Positions 10,501 to 20,413 of a DNA stretch of 64,000 nucleotides are shown piece after piece (position 1 is the first letter of the stretch; the number at the start of each line of letters is the position of its first letter). The notes beneath the pieces are model-generated. The model saw only the letters and a list, made by a program, of their open reading frames with translations, ran no database searches and was not told the origin of the DNA. The position numbers and the translations under genes are program-made. Source of the stretch: Agapetus fuscipes. Taxonomy: Eukaryota; Arthropoda; Insecta; Trichoptera; Glossosomatidae. The stretch spans positions 2,418,001 through 2,482,000 of the forward strand of contig OX637342.1 of NCBI GenBank assembly GCA_951799405.1, read 5' to 3'.

Positions 10501-10763
10501 TATTTGCTGAAATAATCACAGTTTAATATAACAACAATCAATATTTCGACATACATTTTATGGTTTTGAATCGTTAGTTAAAAACGTTTACTTAAATGAA
10601 AAAAAAAATGTAGTTTAAATAGTATGAAACCATCTTTCCATTGAAGTAATCACCATAACGTTTGTGCAAGCACAAATCCTAATATCATTCCCTCCTTTTT
10701 TAAGAGTTTTACAAAAAGAGCCGAGTTTGCAATAATACGGGAGAATCGTTTCCTTATCTGCAG

Positions 10764-10781
10764 GGGTAGGCTAGCCTACCC
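10764..10781. repeat. Perfect 18-bp palindrome
   Basis: GGGTAGGCTAGCCTACCC. It sits in a GC-richer, repeat-free stretch (about 10735-10960) that also has GGATTA and TAATTA motifs. Role unknown. Confidence 0.6.
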
Positions 10782-11059
10782 TCCGGATTATACCCCGGGA
10801 AATTGTAATTATTGGCAAGGCGTTGCCGCAAATACAATTTGTGTGCTCAAAGTAAATTAGCAGCTATATTGATGCGATGGAAAATTGCGCTCCGAGAATA
10901 AATACCTGAGACTCGGTTGGCAACTGCATACTTTTGTTAACACGATATTCGCACAAACAATTTTTTTGTTTACAAGAATATAACTCGTCATTTCCTTTCA
11001 GTGTCTCAAAATAAAGCCAACGCAACACAACACCCAACAGAACACTTCATATCTAACAG

Positions 11060-11178
11060 CCCTGCTACTAAGGATCAGGAGATCAATGCCACTTCACCAT
11101 CACCTCTGTGACACTACAACAAGTGGCATAGACTCCTAGAGTCTCTGAAATCTAGGGAGTCTCCCGCACAGTAAAAAA
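11060..11178 (+). mobile_element. Family E copy
   Basis: Plus-strand orientation: ccatcacctctgtgacactac, gtggcatagactcctagagtctctg, tctagggagtctcccgcac, then a short A-rich tail (agtaaaaaaag). Inverted relative to the copies at 285 and 28952. Confidence 0.6.
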
Positions 11179-11305
11179 AGCACAACTAAAACTACCTACG
11201 TTGGACTGTTAAATACTAGATTCTCAAAAATGACAAAAAATAGGGAGTGCATGGAATGAAATTAAAGAAAAATGTAAGAACAGAGAAAATGAAAGACGCA
11301 GCTCA

Positions 11306-11405
11306 TCCTCCCGCTGCTTGTTTGGCTTATCTTCAATTTGGTTCAAAGATGACCTTTCAATGAAATTGTTATAAGAACTACATTCTACACAATTTTCTGT
11401 ACCTA
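11306..11405. mobile_element. MITE B2, left part only
   Basis: End ctcccgctgcttgtttggcttatc, then gacctttcaatgaaattgtt and aactacattctacacaatt. The right half is gone. Confidence 0.55.
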
Positions 11406-11409
11406 CTAT

Positions 11410-12070
11410 GTAAGTGTACTGAAAAAAAAAACAAATTTACAAAAATAACAACGCAACTTAGATTATTAAAAGTGTGCAGACCTCATTTCTAAATGAGCAG
11501 CGTCTAGAACAGTTCTCCGTAGAGGGGACCGAAGAAGTTATTATTCTCTTTGAGTTTTCCCATTCTTCCCGGGCAATTTTCGCATTCCCCCGCCTCGCGA
11601 AATGTGCGGGACCCGCTTTGACAGGAGCGAGTGCACTTTTTGGCTAATTTACGGCTTCGATTCGCAGATACTTTGTATTGCGCGGCAATGAATAAATTTT
11701 ATCGAATCGTTCAAAGTTTATATTGCAGTTGGCAAGATTCGCCTTTCGGATAAATTGGAAACCATTATTCAAAGAGGTTTGCATGAATCCACAAACATCA
11801 TCTTGAGTTTTATGGTAGCTGACGGTGTTGCGTATTTACATACATTAAGTCCCTGGCTCATCCACAGCCTAAAATGAGTTCTCCTTGCAAAGGAGACCAT
11901 GATTTGTAGATAATAATTTATGTATTAAAGTGTTTTGTGATGTATCATGGTTGAGCGCTGTCGACTGCTACTTAGCCTTCTTCCTTTTGAATGGATACCA
12001 ATCGAAAGCACTTGAACATGCAATACTAATTTAAATTCATGATTTTTCTTGTTTAGATCTTTCGATATTT
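11410..12070. other. GC-richer stretch with nothing recognised
   Basis: 11500-11760 is richer in G+C and CpG than its surroundings (cccgcctcgcgaaatgtgcg). No frame of useful length or repeat family. Possibly single-copy sequence. Confidence 0.3.
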
Positions 12071-12308
12071 TGTCCTTTTAATGCTTGTTTGCCTTATATT
12101 CATCTAGAGTAATTTCACTGTTTGTTTCAATGTTTGTATGTGTACTGGACCAGTGTGTCAAAAACTGAAAATTGATTTTAAAAATATACGTGTAATATGT
12201 TTTTTTTGCTTAGCTCAGATAGTGCAGAATGTGATTTTTAAAACAATGCCATTGAGAGGTCATTTTTTAATCAAATGGTAGATAAGCCAATCAAACACTG
12301 CGGGAGCG
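12071..12308. mobile_element. MITE B2 copy
   Basis: Left end ttaatgcttgtttgcctta, right end ggtagataagccaatcaaac followed by actgcgggagcg. Internal blocks gtatgtgtactggaccagtg, gcttagctcaga and gcagaatgtgattt are those of B/B2. Confidence 0.75.
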
Positions 12309-12309
12309 A

Positions 12310-13110
12310 TTTTATTTAGAAAAATAAAACTTTTGGTTCATGGATCCTGGAAAAAGGATGTCCAGCTATCTTTCCGTCTTTGAGAAGATCTTCCATCTGG
12401 GTGTTAATTGATTGACATCTCATTAGCAAAGATGTGTGCAAGTCTTGAAAAACTCATTCTGGAGATTTGGCATGATATCGAAAAAACTCCATTTAAACTA
12501 AAATAATTGTTAAAAAAAAATTCAAAAATTTTTCAAAATTTGCAAATCATGAAAAAACATTTGATTTTTAATCTCACAGAGAATCAAACTAACATAAAAT
12601 TATAACATCTTCCATTTGGTTTGAACATTTTTAGAAAAATTACAATAGATTTTTTTTCATCATGAAACGCTTTTGATTCTCGATAATTAAGATCTCATGT
12701 CATTTTTTCACAACGTCATCCCAACCAGTTGTTTGTTTCGTCTATTCTTTGCAATCAAAGTTATGTGAGAAAATTCGGCGCGATTGTTCTGTCACGTGAA
12801 AAAACATGGCGTCTAGGTTTTAATTGCTCCGTAATCGTTAAACAGCTTAATTATTCAAGTCTATTTGAAACGCATTTAATCTATGAAGATATTTCAGTCA
12901 TTATCTAAGAAGTTTGTGTGAAAATAATTTGTTTAATGCCTCTATGGGAAGAAATACAACGTGTCTTGGTTTGGTTAATGATTTGGCACAATTTGCAAAA
13001 TACATGAAACCGCTCTTAGCAATTGCTGCAAGTATTTTTTGTTGTCGTGTATCATGATTTGCTATCTTCAACAGTTCATAAATATTAATTTACCATACAA
13101 TTCTTTCATG
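12310..13110. other. Stretch with nothing recognised
   Basis: A/T-rich with no repeated blocks that I can match inside the window and no frame of interest. Confidence 0.35.
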
Positions 13111-13113
13111 AAT

Positions 13114-13172
13114 CAGGCGTGATATTGGTCATTTTTTACAGCTAGTCAGTCGTACCAGTCTATTAGTCAAGG
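13114..13172 (-). mobile_element. Repeat A 5' fragment
   Basis: Minus strand start of the unit: ccttgactaatagactggta, tgactagctgtaaaaaatga, caatatcacgcctgattc. Confidence 0.5.
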
Positions 13173-13229
13173 AAAAATAATTGCAAGTGGAAAAAACAAA
13201 GTTTTGATTCACTTTTTATTTTATTTTTT

Positions 13230-13267
13230 GCTCAAACGTTTTCAACTTATAAGGCATCTTCAGGAGC
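13230..13267 (-). ncRNA. Hammerhead-ribozyme-like motif, left arm
   Basis: On the minus strand, in order: GCTC, CTGAAGA (fits the CUGANGA core), a short hairpin-forming segment, GAAA, an AACGTT palindrome, then T and GAGC, which pairs with the first four bases. This is the hammerhead order stem I / core / stem II / core / stem III / cleavage site / stem I. Stem III has no loop, so a single molecule could not close it; dimeric folding is the known solution in some retroelement hammerheads. Activity is not shown. Confidence 0.4.
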
Positions 13268-13290
13268 ATAGTTGTTACCAAAACAATAAT

Positions 13291-13328
13291 GCTCCTGAAG
13301 ATGCCTTATTAGGAGAAAACGTTTGAGC
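13291..13328 (+). ncRNA. Hammerhead-ribozyme-like motif, right arm
   Basis: Plus-strand counterpart of the left arm: GCTC 13291-13294, CTGAAGA 13295-13301, CCT/AGG stem II (13304-13306 with 13311-13313), GAAA 13315-13318, palindromic AACGTT 13318-13323, T 13324, GAGC 13325-13328. Same caveat: the extra base after the core and the loop-less stem III make it imperfect. Confidence 0.4.
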
Positions 13329-13467
13329 AAAAAATAAAATAAAAAAGTGAATTAAAACTTTTTTTTGTTCCAATTGAATTTTTAAAATACACTGTGTGAA
13401 CAGATTTTCACGTAAAAATATAAAAATAATTTAATTCAGAAAATGAACATTTTAAATTAGAAAACTG

Positions 13468-13728
13468 TGGCCGCCAACATTGCAAATGAATCTCTAGATT
13501 TGTTTCGTTTCAAATGTTTTTCATTTCATCAAAGTCATAATCTTTTTGAGGCAAGGTTTAAGATACTCTGGATGTCCCCTTCATTCATAATTTTAAGACT
13601 TATGTAGTTCTTTCCATAGTTTTCTCAGTCTTCCTCCAGCAAGATATCCATCCACGCGTTCTCTTGCAATGTATATTTTTTTGTCAGTCTTTCATCACTC
13701 CTTCTCTCCATAATAAGTAAAACCAGCC
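13468..13728 (-). pseudogene. LINE-K open-reading-frame remnant, decayed
   Basis: On the minus strand, short matches to LINE-K appear in order: ERRSDERLTKKIYIAR near the right end, then a degraded middle, then the 3' coding/UTR block (gattcatttgcaatgttggcggcc). The corresponding plus-strand segment at 27190-27270 encodes MERINDERLTKKVYVAR. Frame is lost by several indels. It is the C-terminal tail of a reverse transcriptase polyprotein and has no enzymatic domain. Confidence 0.55.
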
Positions 13729-13853
13729 AAGTGGCGATTCCAAAAGAAAAATTCTCTGAAAAATTTAGTTGATATCTTAACTAAGTTCTGCAACCATCTT
13801 TAATTCTCCAAACAAAGTTTTTAAGTCCCATAATAATTCCAGTTTGAATGTAT

Positions 13854-14249
13854 TGTTACGTTTTTTCGGTTAAGATACTTTCAAATAAAACACTACTCTT
13901 CTTTTTACTTATTTATTTTACACGTTTATATTTATTTTTACAAAGACACTCTCAATTATTTCATTACACTGGTTTTAGTTTACTGGTCGAATTTGTTCGA
14001 TGTATTGGTGAAGCTCGCAGATGACTGACTGACTAGTGCAAGCAACTTGCACCCTTTTTATACTAAGAAGATGGAACTGTTGAGAACACATTTTTGCTAG
14101 ACTGTTCTCGAAGCACATACATAATTAAAGTAATCTAGTGACTTCTCTATTAACACACAATTATCAATCCTACCCACCAATACAATAAAGAATTCCTATA
14201 ACTAATACTTATACATATTTTAATATTTACATTACCTATTTACATAACA
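13854..14249 (-). mobile_element. Solo LTR (copy 1)
   Basis: 396 bp bounded by TGTTACG and CATAACA (TGTTA..TAACA ends), flanked by a perfect 4-bp duplication GTAT (13850-13853, 14250-14253). Related copies at 30121 and, inverted, 59715 share the same ends and internal blocks (caggaattc-type block gaattcctataactaata; ggcaccctt/gcacccttttt with TATA). No internal retrotransposon lies beside it, so it is a solo LTR. It is the most diverged of the three. The minus orientation follows from TATA-like and AATAAA-like signals in the 59715 copy. Confidence 0.8.
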
Positions 14250-14254
14250 GTATC

Positions 14255-14770
14255 ATATTTTTACAACCCTTACAATACTTATGCGTCTATTGGCTTGACT
14301 TTTTAGAACCGATGAATCTGTAACTGTGCAAATTCTCATAGACAAGATGATTCAAAAGCCTTTCAACAAAGTTATGACGTGGATAGTGTAAACTTTTTGG
14401 CACAAAGACAAAGATCATTCATTACATGTAATGTTTCAGAGTGCATCAAAGGAATGCAGCACCCTTGTCTAGAATGGAGGGTCAGCATATTCTGGCACTT
14501 TGAGGTGTGAACCAGAGGAATTTCACGGGATCGGAGAGCTCTGGAGCATTGAGGGTTCTGGAGAGCCATTCTACAAACGGAAAGCGAATGTGTAGAATCC
14601 ACACTCTAGATACTCGTATGCCCGATATAATGACTTCTACTAGTAGTTTACAGTTAATGAAACTAGTTTAATCCTATTCATGATGTTTTTAAATATATTT
14701 TACTACACAATGGTTACAAGGAAAAAAAGTTCCTATTTTCTATATTTGATTTAAATTGTAATTCAATAAA
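14255..14770. other. Stretch with nothing recognised
   Basis: No known family. A 76-codon minus-strand frame (14372-14602) has no recognisable domain. Confidence 0.3.
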
Positions 14771-14774
14771 AAAA

Positions 14775-14955
14775 TGCATATCAACATTGCTTACAAATGT
14801 TGCATGTGGTCGTACAAAATACGTCCCAAGCATCAAATGAACATAAGCTCTGCAACTTTAGTTTACTTTCCCTGAAACAAGGGTAATTTTGGAAAATGCA
14901 GAGTAAGTTTTACAGCATGGGAGGTCGAACTTGTACCAATCTATACGTAAAGAAA
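14775..14955 (-). mobile_element. Repeat A copy, diverged
   Basis: Minus-strand blocks: catcaaatgaacataagctctgcaac, ccctgaaacaagggtaattttgg, ttttacagcatgggaggtcg, gtaccaatctatacgtaaaga. Confidence 0.6.
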
Positions 14956-14959
14956 CTAC

Positions 14960-15980
14960 GACTCTCAATATTTTCTTCATTTGCTATTTTAGTAATTTTA
15001 TACATCCGTATTTTTTTGATTTGCATTCATACTTGCTACGTGCGCTTTCTTCTTTAGTCTTGCGTCATTTATTCTCTTTATAGTTTGTCCAAAACTTCTT
15101 TTCATTATTGTTTTCACTATTTTTTTATGTGATCATAAAATGATAACACTTTGAAGTGTGTTGCTACACACATATTTTTTTAGTCAAACTGAAAACTTAT
15201 TTATTGTTTGAGAATTTAACAAAAGCTCTGTCAGTCTACATAAGTGAGAAAATCAACTTGAAATTCAGTGCACGTTCCGACCATTTTTCTTTGAGAAACT
15301 TAATCCATACAAGAAAGCCTATACATAATCATTTCATTGTCCACGAAGTCCACGATCGACGATTTCCCATTTTCCGAAAATTCGTCGAATAGACACCAAA
15401 TAGAAAATTGTGGCATTTCACCGATACTCTTTTTTTTGTGATGAAAATTGTGGCATCCGATGGCGGGGTTTTGGCCATCTATTGGCATTAAAGCGTACGT
15501 GTCTTATATTATTTATATCCTGCCGAATCCGACCGATAGTTGCCGTACGTGACCGATCGCCGATTGTGCGAATAGCAGCGGACACATATGCCCTTCAAAT
15601 GAAATTGGCGCGATTTATTTTGTGTGAATGCAGTGTTTTGTGATTTCGGGGATTTGCGCAACCGAGAAAAATCACTCTGTGAATGGACTGTGATTTTGAA
15701 TTGATTTCTTTTCGTACATTTTTTTTTTTTGAGAAAACCTGTGCGGGGATTCATTTTTTTGTGAAAGCATTTGTTCTCATAAAAAGATTCCAAAAATTCA
15801 CGAATACTTTATTGTAGTCAGAAACCACAGGAGAGGAAAGGAAACGTGGCAGGATTTGCAAGGTGATGATCATCTGAGGTTATGTTATTTTTTGTATGTA
15901 GGTGCACATACAACATGTGAAGTACGAACAGCCTATTTTCAAATAGTTATTATTTTAAAAGTTAATTACAGTTTTCGGAC
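14960..15980. other. Stretch with nothing recognised
   Basis: Several overlapping 60-94-codon frames on both strands (15156-15793) lack any domain I know. The 15340-15620 part is CpG-richer than its flanks and contains small direct repeats (gaaaattgtggcat twice at 15402 and 15442). Confidence 0.35.
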
Positions 15981-15984
15981 ACAA

Positions 15985-16075
15985 AGCGAAACGTTATGGT
16001 GACGAAACTATTGGTGACGTATCCAACGTTTCAGGAGGCACTCTCTCTTCACGACTACTGAAGATAAAGATAGTT
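15985..16075. repeat. Family H copy
   Basis: Shares gtgacg..ccaacgt.ttc..gaggcactctctcttcacgactactgaagat with the segment at 57815-57900 (ccaacgtcttccagagacatcctctctgcacgacgactaaagat). Non-coding; type unknown. Confidence 0.4.
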
Positions 16076-16081
16076 ATTTGA

Positions 16082-16262
16082 CTAAAAAGTTGGTAGGTGG
16101 CTGAATTCCCATGCTGTAAAAATTTGGTTCACTTTTGCCAATTTCACCCCTGGTTCAGGGAAAAGTGACTGGAATTGCAAAGCTGTCCATGTGAGGATTG
16201 GCTTATTTTGCATGTACCTACACATGCAGCATGTGTAAACGCGAAGCTTTTAATATCAATTT
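16082..16262 (+). mobile_element. Repeat A' copy
   Basis: A' variant marks: ttcacttttgccaat, cacccctggttcagggaaa, ggaattgcaaagc, catgtgaggattggctt, cacatgcagcatgtgtaaacgcg. Confidence 0.65.
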
Positions 16263-16264
16263 AT

Positions 16265-16895
16265 GTTTTCTACTTAGGTTTGAGATAAAAAAAAAACATT
16301 TATTCAATTAGGTACTTCAAAATCATTTTACATGAAAAAAAGTGTTAGAAAAACAAAGTTATTCTTGGCGATAAAAGCAGATATCTCAGTTGTCCCCGTG
16401 GGAGTAAGATATCGTGTTACTCAGATAGAAAAAAAGAGTGGATCATACCGATCTGGGTTTCAATAAAATCCTCCCTCACCCCAAGTACACAAATTTACAT
16501 GTAAACTTCATCATAGCGTGTTCCAAATATAAACGGAAACTAAAATAACGCTTCTAGAGGGCGTATTCGTTAGTTAACGTTATTAGATTGAGTTTAAACG
16601 TGAAAGTAAGTCTCGGGGTAGAGGCTTCGTAAAGGAGGTGCTAGTCCTGAACTAGTCTATTTGTCAGCAAGCCCCGTGAGGTATTGCCCAGATGATATCG
16701 TGTGGAGTGTGTGAAGACTTCAGTAGAGCCTTTTGGGATTGAATAAAATGGTGTATGCATCTGTTACAAGAGCACACAGCACGAAAATCTAAGAAAAATA
16801 TTTTTGAAATGTTTTACCTGCTTCAAAATAAAATCATAAAATTATATATTTGATTCAATCAAAGTATTTTGAGTCCCAAAGTACGTGGTAAAATA
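16265..16895. other. Stretch with nothing recognised
   Basis: No repeat family or coding signal identified. Confidence 0.35.
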
Positions 16896-16904
16896 ATTTC
16901 AAGG

Positions 16905-17000
16905 TCAATTTGGAAGTCCTGGAAGACACAGGACCATGGAGGGAAGCGGAACAAGATGGAGAGTTCTGGAGGATTGTGGTGCGGGAGGCCTTGAGGCTGA
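16905..17000 (+). pseudogene. Possible LINE C-terminal remnant
   Basis: A short open stretch reads ..DTGPWREAEQDGEFWRIVV and then REAL, which has the D..W..VV.EA spacing seen at the end of several LINE polyproteins. Only about 30 residues, no tail visible. Could be chance. Confidence 0.25.
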
Positions 17001-17004
17001 CTTT

Positions 17005-17215
17005 AATCCATCTTAGAGATCAAGATTTATATTGAATGCATACTCACAAGCATATACATGTTAGTTAGCTCTTGCACATGCTGCGAGTGCACTAACAAAT
17101 TAAAACCCATAATCTCAGATAAACATAGCCATGCCACTTATGCGGATCTTCTCTGAAACGGGGTGAAATTGGTAAATTAAAACAGCTTTTACAGTATGTG
17201 TTTTACAGTAGGTAC
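17005..17215 (-). mobile_element. Repeat A' copy, diverged
   Basis: Minus-strand blocks: gaatgcatactcacaagcat, cttgcacatgctgcgagtg, ccataatctcag, ctgaaacggggtgaaattgg, cttttacagta. Confidence 0.55.
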
Positions 17216-17216
17216 G

Positions 17217-17441
17217 GTGTTTATTTCAAACCCCAAAATAAAATACCGGCAAGGTTTACTCAGCCTTAACAAGAAATGAGTACCAGCCCTTTCGGGAGCT
17301 GGGAAACCCCCACTAAGTGGTTGGCGTATGGCCGGCCCCCTTACCTGAAAAAATAAATAGGTTCAACTCGCCACATGCGAGGAACATAAGACGGCAAGAA
17401 GGTACAGTGATACACTATATGTGTAGTTTAGTTGCATGGCT
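17217..17441 (+). mobile_element. SINE1 body, head missing
   Basis: gtgtttatttcaaacccc, ataccggcaaggtttactcagcc, gggagctgggaaacccccac, ggccggcccccttacctg, ccacatgcg, cggcaagaaggtac, actatatgtgtagtttagttgc. Confidence 0.75.
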
Positions 17442-17860
17442 CATTACACTGAACTTTCCATACAAAAAAACATGATACGTAAATAAGCTATAGGTAGATC
17501 AAATGTTTTGTTAAAAAACACTGTTATTTGCTTAGAGCCGAAATAATTTTAAATTCAAATTTCTCTTTAGTCTTACTCATTGCTCAGCATTGTTTGTAAA
17601 TAGCACCTAGCACACATAGCATCGCGTCTCGCATACGAAAATTTCCGCCCAAGGCGAGAAACGTCTTCACCCGTTGTCTACCGTAGACTTTATTATTCGT
17701 CATCCCTTACTGAGCACTACCCTATATCATCGCTATGCCAAGTGTTATATTATGTAATACCAGTTGGGGTATTACTGGGTAGAAGGAAACACTTAGTTCA
17801 AAGATTATAAAAATATGACTTTCGTAAAAAAAATTTTTTTAATTCCATACTTATTTTAAA

Positions 17861-18095
17861 CGGGGCTATCCTTAGACATTTTAGTCATCGGTTAAGCCTA
17901 CTTACTAATGATGCCTGGGCTAGACGTCTCATCATCACGGGCATTTTTACCTTCCGAATTTGGGTAATATTTGTATGAAGACTAATAGGCTGTTCACTTG
18001 CGGCCATCTTAAATTGACAGGTCTTCATACAAATGCATCATTAGTTTGTCAAAGCGTGGGCTCAACGGACGACTAAATGTTTAAGAATAGCACCG
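17861..18095. mobile_element. MITE C (copy 1)
   Basis: 235-bp non-coding element whose ends are inverted: CGGGGCTATCCTTAGACATT at left and CTAAATGTTTAAGAATAGCACCG at right in inverted form. It also has an inner inverted pair (atttgtatgaagac / gtcttcatacaaat). Copies at 33206 and 41161. A 3-bp AAA flank on both sides may be a target duplication. Confidence 0.75.
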
Positions 18096-18406
18096 AAAGT
18101 TACCAATGGGTCGAAATACTTTTTTAAAGCTTTTTTCATTTCTCAACACTATGTTCATATGAAACTTACAAATATTGCACTTTATTAAGTCAAGGAATGC
18201 ATAGTTAAAATTGTCCAAAATTGACCTCAAAACACGTATAATGTAATATATTTGATTTCAAAAACTTGTATCTAGGTAAAGCAAACAGATAATATAAGTG
18301 CTACAAAAAAACTCAATAACTTTTTAAACGGGGAAAATAAATTGATGGCCGAATTATTACCCAAAAGGCAAAAAAAAAACATATTTTTAAGGGTATTTTT
18401 TTATCA

Positions 18407-18915
18407 CGTTTTACACAATTTAAGTCGAGGCTACTGTCACGGAAATGTAAAACCACTCTGTACAAAACCCTAATAAAACCAGTTCTCACATATGCCTCCG
18501 AAACCTGGACACTGACCAAGCGTGACCAATGCTCTCCAACGTCTTCAAAAGGAAAATACTTCGACGTATTTATGGTCCAATAAAGGACGGAAACATATGG
18601 CGAAGAAGATATAACTCCGAACAGTATAAGCTGTACCAGGACGCTGATGTGGTCCGCTCAATAAAGGTCAACAGACTGCATTGGCTGGGGCACATTCAGC
18701 GAATGGACCATCGGAGCCTGAAGAAGACGATTGTGATGACGAACCCGGAGGGACGCCGGACAGTGGAAAGACCACGTTCAAGATGGCTGGATGGAGTGGT
18801 GGCGGATTGCCGTGCAGTGGAAATGTGTGACTGGAGGAGGAAGACGTTGGATAGACAGCGCTGGCAGCGGTTGCTGAGGGAGGCCAAGACCCACCCCGGG
18901 TTGTTGTGCCAATGA
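18407..18915 (+). pseudogene. LINE-J reverse-transcriptase C-terminus, one frameshift
   Basis: Frame 1 (18407 to about 18525) encodes TLIKPVLTYASETWTLTKRD, the usual region after the polymerase palm in endonuclease-reverse transcriptase type LINEs. The frame then shifts by one base near 18520-18530, and frame 2 continues as LSNVFKRKILRRIYGPIKDG, then VNRLHWLGHIQRMD and GRRTVERPRSRWLDGV, ending ..AKTHPGLLCQ at a stop (18913-18915). The polymerase and endonuclease domains are missing, so the copy is dead on arrival. Family membership is recognised from motif order; the exact clade is not determined. Confidence 0.85.
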
Positions 18916-18930
18916 TGATGATGATGATGA
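18407..18930 (+). mobile_element. LINE-J, 524-bp 5'-truncated insertion
   Basis: Complete insertion with exact borders: a 10-bp duplication TTTTTTATCA lies at 18397-18406 and 18931-18940, and the element ends in ATGATGATGATGATG. It encodes the C-terminal part of a LINE polyprotein in two frames (next entry). The last 98 bp are almost identical to the insertion at 825. This is the best reference for the family in the window. Confidence 0.9.
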
Positions 18931-18944
18931 TTTTTTATCAGGAC

Positions 18945-19380
18945 AGATGTGAGTAAATGTAACGTTTGACCGCCGAGAATAAACTTCCAAAGTCAAATTC
19001 TTGTTGATTCCATCTGGTGTAGGTTTATGTTACTCGGGGTAAAATACGCGCGGATTTCTCGCCCTACCCGCTACTTTCAGTTGGTTTTAGTTAGACGAGA
19101 ATATCTGCAGACAAAGTGCAAGTCAGTTTCGACTGTTCCCGGAGTTGGATTACAGAATGCGTTGCCTGCATTTCATTTAGCACAAGGCACATCAAAAGCA
19201 CAAAATATCCCGTAAATTACCCATTAATCGCGTGAACCAAAAACGTATTGTTTCGAAAATTTTATTGTGTGTTTTGTTTGTCTGTGTGTTAATAAAGTCT
19301 GTATAGTATCTAGATTTAAAATCTATTGCTATTTTTAAAAATAGATTTGTGATGGCCAGCTGTTGTCTTCATGCGAAAAC
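18945..19380. other. Stretch with nothing recognised
   Basis: No repeat family matched. A 62-codon frame at 19027 has no domain. Confidence 0.3.
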
Positions 19381-19384
19381 AGAA

Positions 19385-19512
19385 ACTTGAGTGATACAAT
19401 GGCATCAACTGAACCAGGTTTGAAGTTATGGTCAAATGGGCCAGGCGTGATTCGAACCAGCGTTGTTTTGTTCCAAATACGCTAGTCAAGAAACAGCGAC
19501 TTGATTACCTCG
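19385..19512 (-). mobile_element. SINE3 copy (tRNA-like head)
   Basis: Minus strand: ctatggccgaggtaatcaag head, B box GGTTCGAATCACGCC, then ggcccatttgaccataac. Best preserved SINE3 in the window; others at 1585 and 47935, all in minus orientation. Confidence 0.6.
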
Positions 19513-19519
19513 GCCATAG

Positions 19520-20105
19520 CACCGAATATAGGTACTTACATAATTTGATGATTACATAGATAGATGATTCAATAATGATCTTTATTCGTGCTATAAAATA
19601 AGGACAAAAGCGCTCTGTAGCTAGAGAAGTCAACCGACCGTTGTATTGTGCATGTGTAAAGCTACTCTGAACCCAAGCCGAGTCTAAAATAAATTGTCTA
19701 AAAATAAATCACCTAAGTTTTGATTAAATTAAACCGAAAATTATAACACTTTAAAACATGTGACTGCAGTCCTAGGCGATGATATAGTTTTCAACTATTT
19801 TTTTTAATAAACGTAGTCAATTTGAGTTTACGTTATGTTTTATACTAGGAGCACAGATTTCAGGAGATAAATTCCACCAATCATTATTCCAACTCTCTAT
19901 TTATTTTGAATCTGCAAACTGTTTGTGCAGGATAATTTTACCTTTTCCCTGCAGAAATAGTTTGACGTTTCACGAAAATTTTACATGAAAATCGTACGTA
20001 GCTCATTAGAATGCGCTTTCATGATTCATGAGTTGTTTTCAATGAAGTTGAATTAGATAACTTGCAACTGCGATTTTGCACAACGAAACTCAGACTTTCG
20101 TAGAT
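19520..20105. other. Stretch with nothing recognised
   Basis: No family or coding signal identified. Confidence 0.3.
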
Positions 20106-20108
20106 TAT

Positions 20109-20222
20109 ATATCTGGTCGATAGGTCAGTTGGTAAATTGCTTGCATTCCATGCCAAAAGCTAGGGTTTCAATCCCACCGAGGGTGTCAGAAATGATTTCC
20201 GGTTTCGGTGTTTACTTAATTT
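20109..20222 (+). mobile_element. SINE1 head, 3'-truncated
   Basis: ggtcgataggtcagttggta, gcttgcattccatgcc, gggtttcaatcccacc (B-box region), gtgtcagaaatgatttcc, cggtgtttact. Confidence 0.7.
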
Positions 20223-20413
20223 CATATTATGTCGCTTATTGATAACAGTTAATGTTTAATTCCCTACGGCATGATAAAATAGGGCCGAGAGTTCACTATA
20301 GCGTGTCTGAACACTTCCTTAGCTACTGTAGAAGATACAAAAGTACGTATGTGTAAGTACTTAAAGATTCTAGACACGTATAGTATACTTTCTAAAACTT
20401 ATTACTTACTTAA

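Larger units (their letters stand above)
13195..13370. mobile_element. Family F foldback (hairpin) element
   Basis: Two arms of about 60 bases (13204-13267 and 13291-13350) are near-perfect inverted copies around a 23-base spacer: ttcactttttattttatttt outside, ttgctcaaacgttttc, then gcatcttcaggagc at the centre. Each arm carries the conserved elements of a hammerhead-type core (listed separately). No coding capacity. Confidence 0.75.

Noticed and set aside
15156..15793. Cluster of overlapping frames on both strands
   Set aside because: No frame has a domain, and overlap on both strands in CpG-richer DNA is expected by chance.
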